Source: Bacilli bacterium (GTDB taxonomy: Bacteria; Bacillota_I; Bacilli_A; RFN20; CAG-826). Taken from it: a stretch of 6,899 nucleotides of DNA. Of this stretch, positions 6,471 through 6,899 are shown piece by piece (the first letter of the stretch is position 1; each line of letters opens with the position of its first letter). Where the stretch lies: assembly GCA_016296285.1 (NCBI GenBank), contig JAEDJP010000069.1, positions 1-6,899 of the forward strand. Direction: 5' to 3'. The notes under the pieces were generated by a model. That model was not told where the DNA came from. It saw only the letters and a list, made by a program, of their open reading frames with translations, and ran no database searches. A program made the translations under genes and the position numbers.

Positions 6471-6899
6471 ATGGATACCAAATTCATCTTTGTCACGGGC
6501 GGGGTCGTCTCCTCGCTTGGGAAAGGAATCAGCGCGTCGAGCCTCGGCATGCTTCTCAAGCGCCGCGGCTACAAAGTCTTCATGCAAAAATTCGACCCGT
6601 ATCTCAACGTGGATCCGGGCACGATGTCGCCTTATCAGCACGGCGAAGTCTACGTGACGGACGACGGGGCCGAAACCGACCTCGACATCGGCCATTACGA
6701 ACGCTGGCTTGACGAGAATTTCACCAAGGATTCTTCCGTCACTTCCGGCAAGATCTACAACAGCGTCCTCAAGAAGGAACGTCATGGCGATTATCTCGGC
6801 GCGACCGTCCAAGTCATCCCCCACGTCACGGACGAAATCCGCCTCCGCCTGCTCTCTGCCGCACAGCATAGCGGCGCCGACTTCGTCATCACCGAGATC
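6471..6899 (+). CDS. pyrG: CTP synthase, N-terminal 143 residues (3' end outside window)
   Basis: CTP synthase makes CTP from UTP, ATP and glutamine, the last step of pyrimidine nucleotide synthesis, in the cytoplasm. The frame is open to the right edge and contains the hallmark N-terminal synthetase (amidoligase) features: 'FVTGGVVSSLGKGISASSLG' (residues about 7-26), the P-loop-like ATP site; 'KFDPYLNVDPGTMSPYQHGE', the most conserved stretch of the family; and 'VTDDGAETDLDIGHYERW', with acidic residues that bind Mg and UTP/CTP. 'KIYNSVLKKERHGDYLGATVQVIPHVTDEI' continues the conserved domain. The full protein is usually about 530-550 residues, so the rest of the synthetase domain and the class I glutamine amidotransferase domain lie beyond the window. 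The start is set by GGAGGG just upstream. Regulation through the adjacent hairpin and T-run is likely. Identity is not in doubt. Confidence 0.98.
   Translation, partial: MDTKFIFVTGGVVSSLGKGISASSLGMLLKRRGYKVFMQKFDPYLNVDPGTMSPYQHGEVYVTDDGAETDLDIGHYERWLDENFTKDSSVTSGKIYNSVLKKERHGDYLGATVQVIPHVTDEIRLRLLSAAQHSGADFVITEI

Overview
The window (6899 bases, GC-rich codon third positions, standard code with TGA and TAA/TAG as stops and TGG as Trp) looks like chromosomal DNA of a Bacillota-type bacterium. The reasons are the Cache-type hybrid histidine kinase, a kinase domain of a type I associate with clostridia and relatives, strong Shine-Dalgarno sites before some genes (GGAGG before pyrG), and a hairpin/U-tract directly upstream of pyrG. 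I cannot name the genus. An uncultured gut Bacilli/Erysipelotrichia-like lineage is a guess from codon style only. All supported genes lie on the + strand and cover nearly the whole window. There is no mobile element, tRNA/rRNA, CRISPR array or gene-free stretch longer than 90 bases.

Layout. Bases 3-704 hold the C-terminal part of a protein resembling the 5'-nucleotidase C-terminal domain, cut by the left edge. Three bases later comes a 978-residue membrane hybrid histidine kinase (708-3644: TM, extracytoplasmic Cache-like sensor, TM, PAS, HisKA, HATPase, a degenerate receiver, an intact receiver). The pair probably forms one transcription unit, closed by a clear intrinsic terminator at 3650-3678. 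A promoter-like extended -10 box at 3690-3698 then serves an apparently leaderless gene (3705-4865). It encodes an Sfp-type 4'-phosphopantetheinyl transferase joined in frame to a small complete-looking protein-kinase-like domain. Its stop overlaps the start of an MccF-like S66 serine peptidase (4862-5866). A second -10-like box at 5873-5878 precedes a single-domain cyclophilin (5906-6382). The last gene is pyrG, CTP synthase (6471 to the right edge, N-terminal 143 residues).

How they fit together. The first two genes look like a sensing unit: an exported nucleotidase-like protein plus a membrane kinase whose output leaves through a C-terminal receiver. The PPTase-kinase/peptidase pair is translationally coupled and is the most unusual protein-level feature. 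The most interesting nucleic-acid feature is a 16-position stem with a 4-base loop (6414-6449) followed by a T-rich run and then at once by the pyrG ribosome-binding site. It leaves no room for a pyrG promoter downstream, so it is either a pyrG attenuator or a terminator whose 3' arm doubles as the pyrG promoter.
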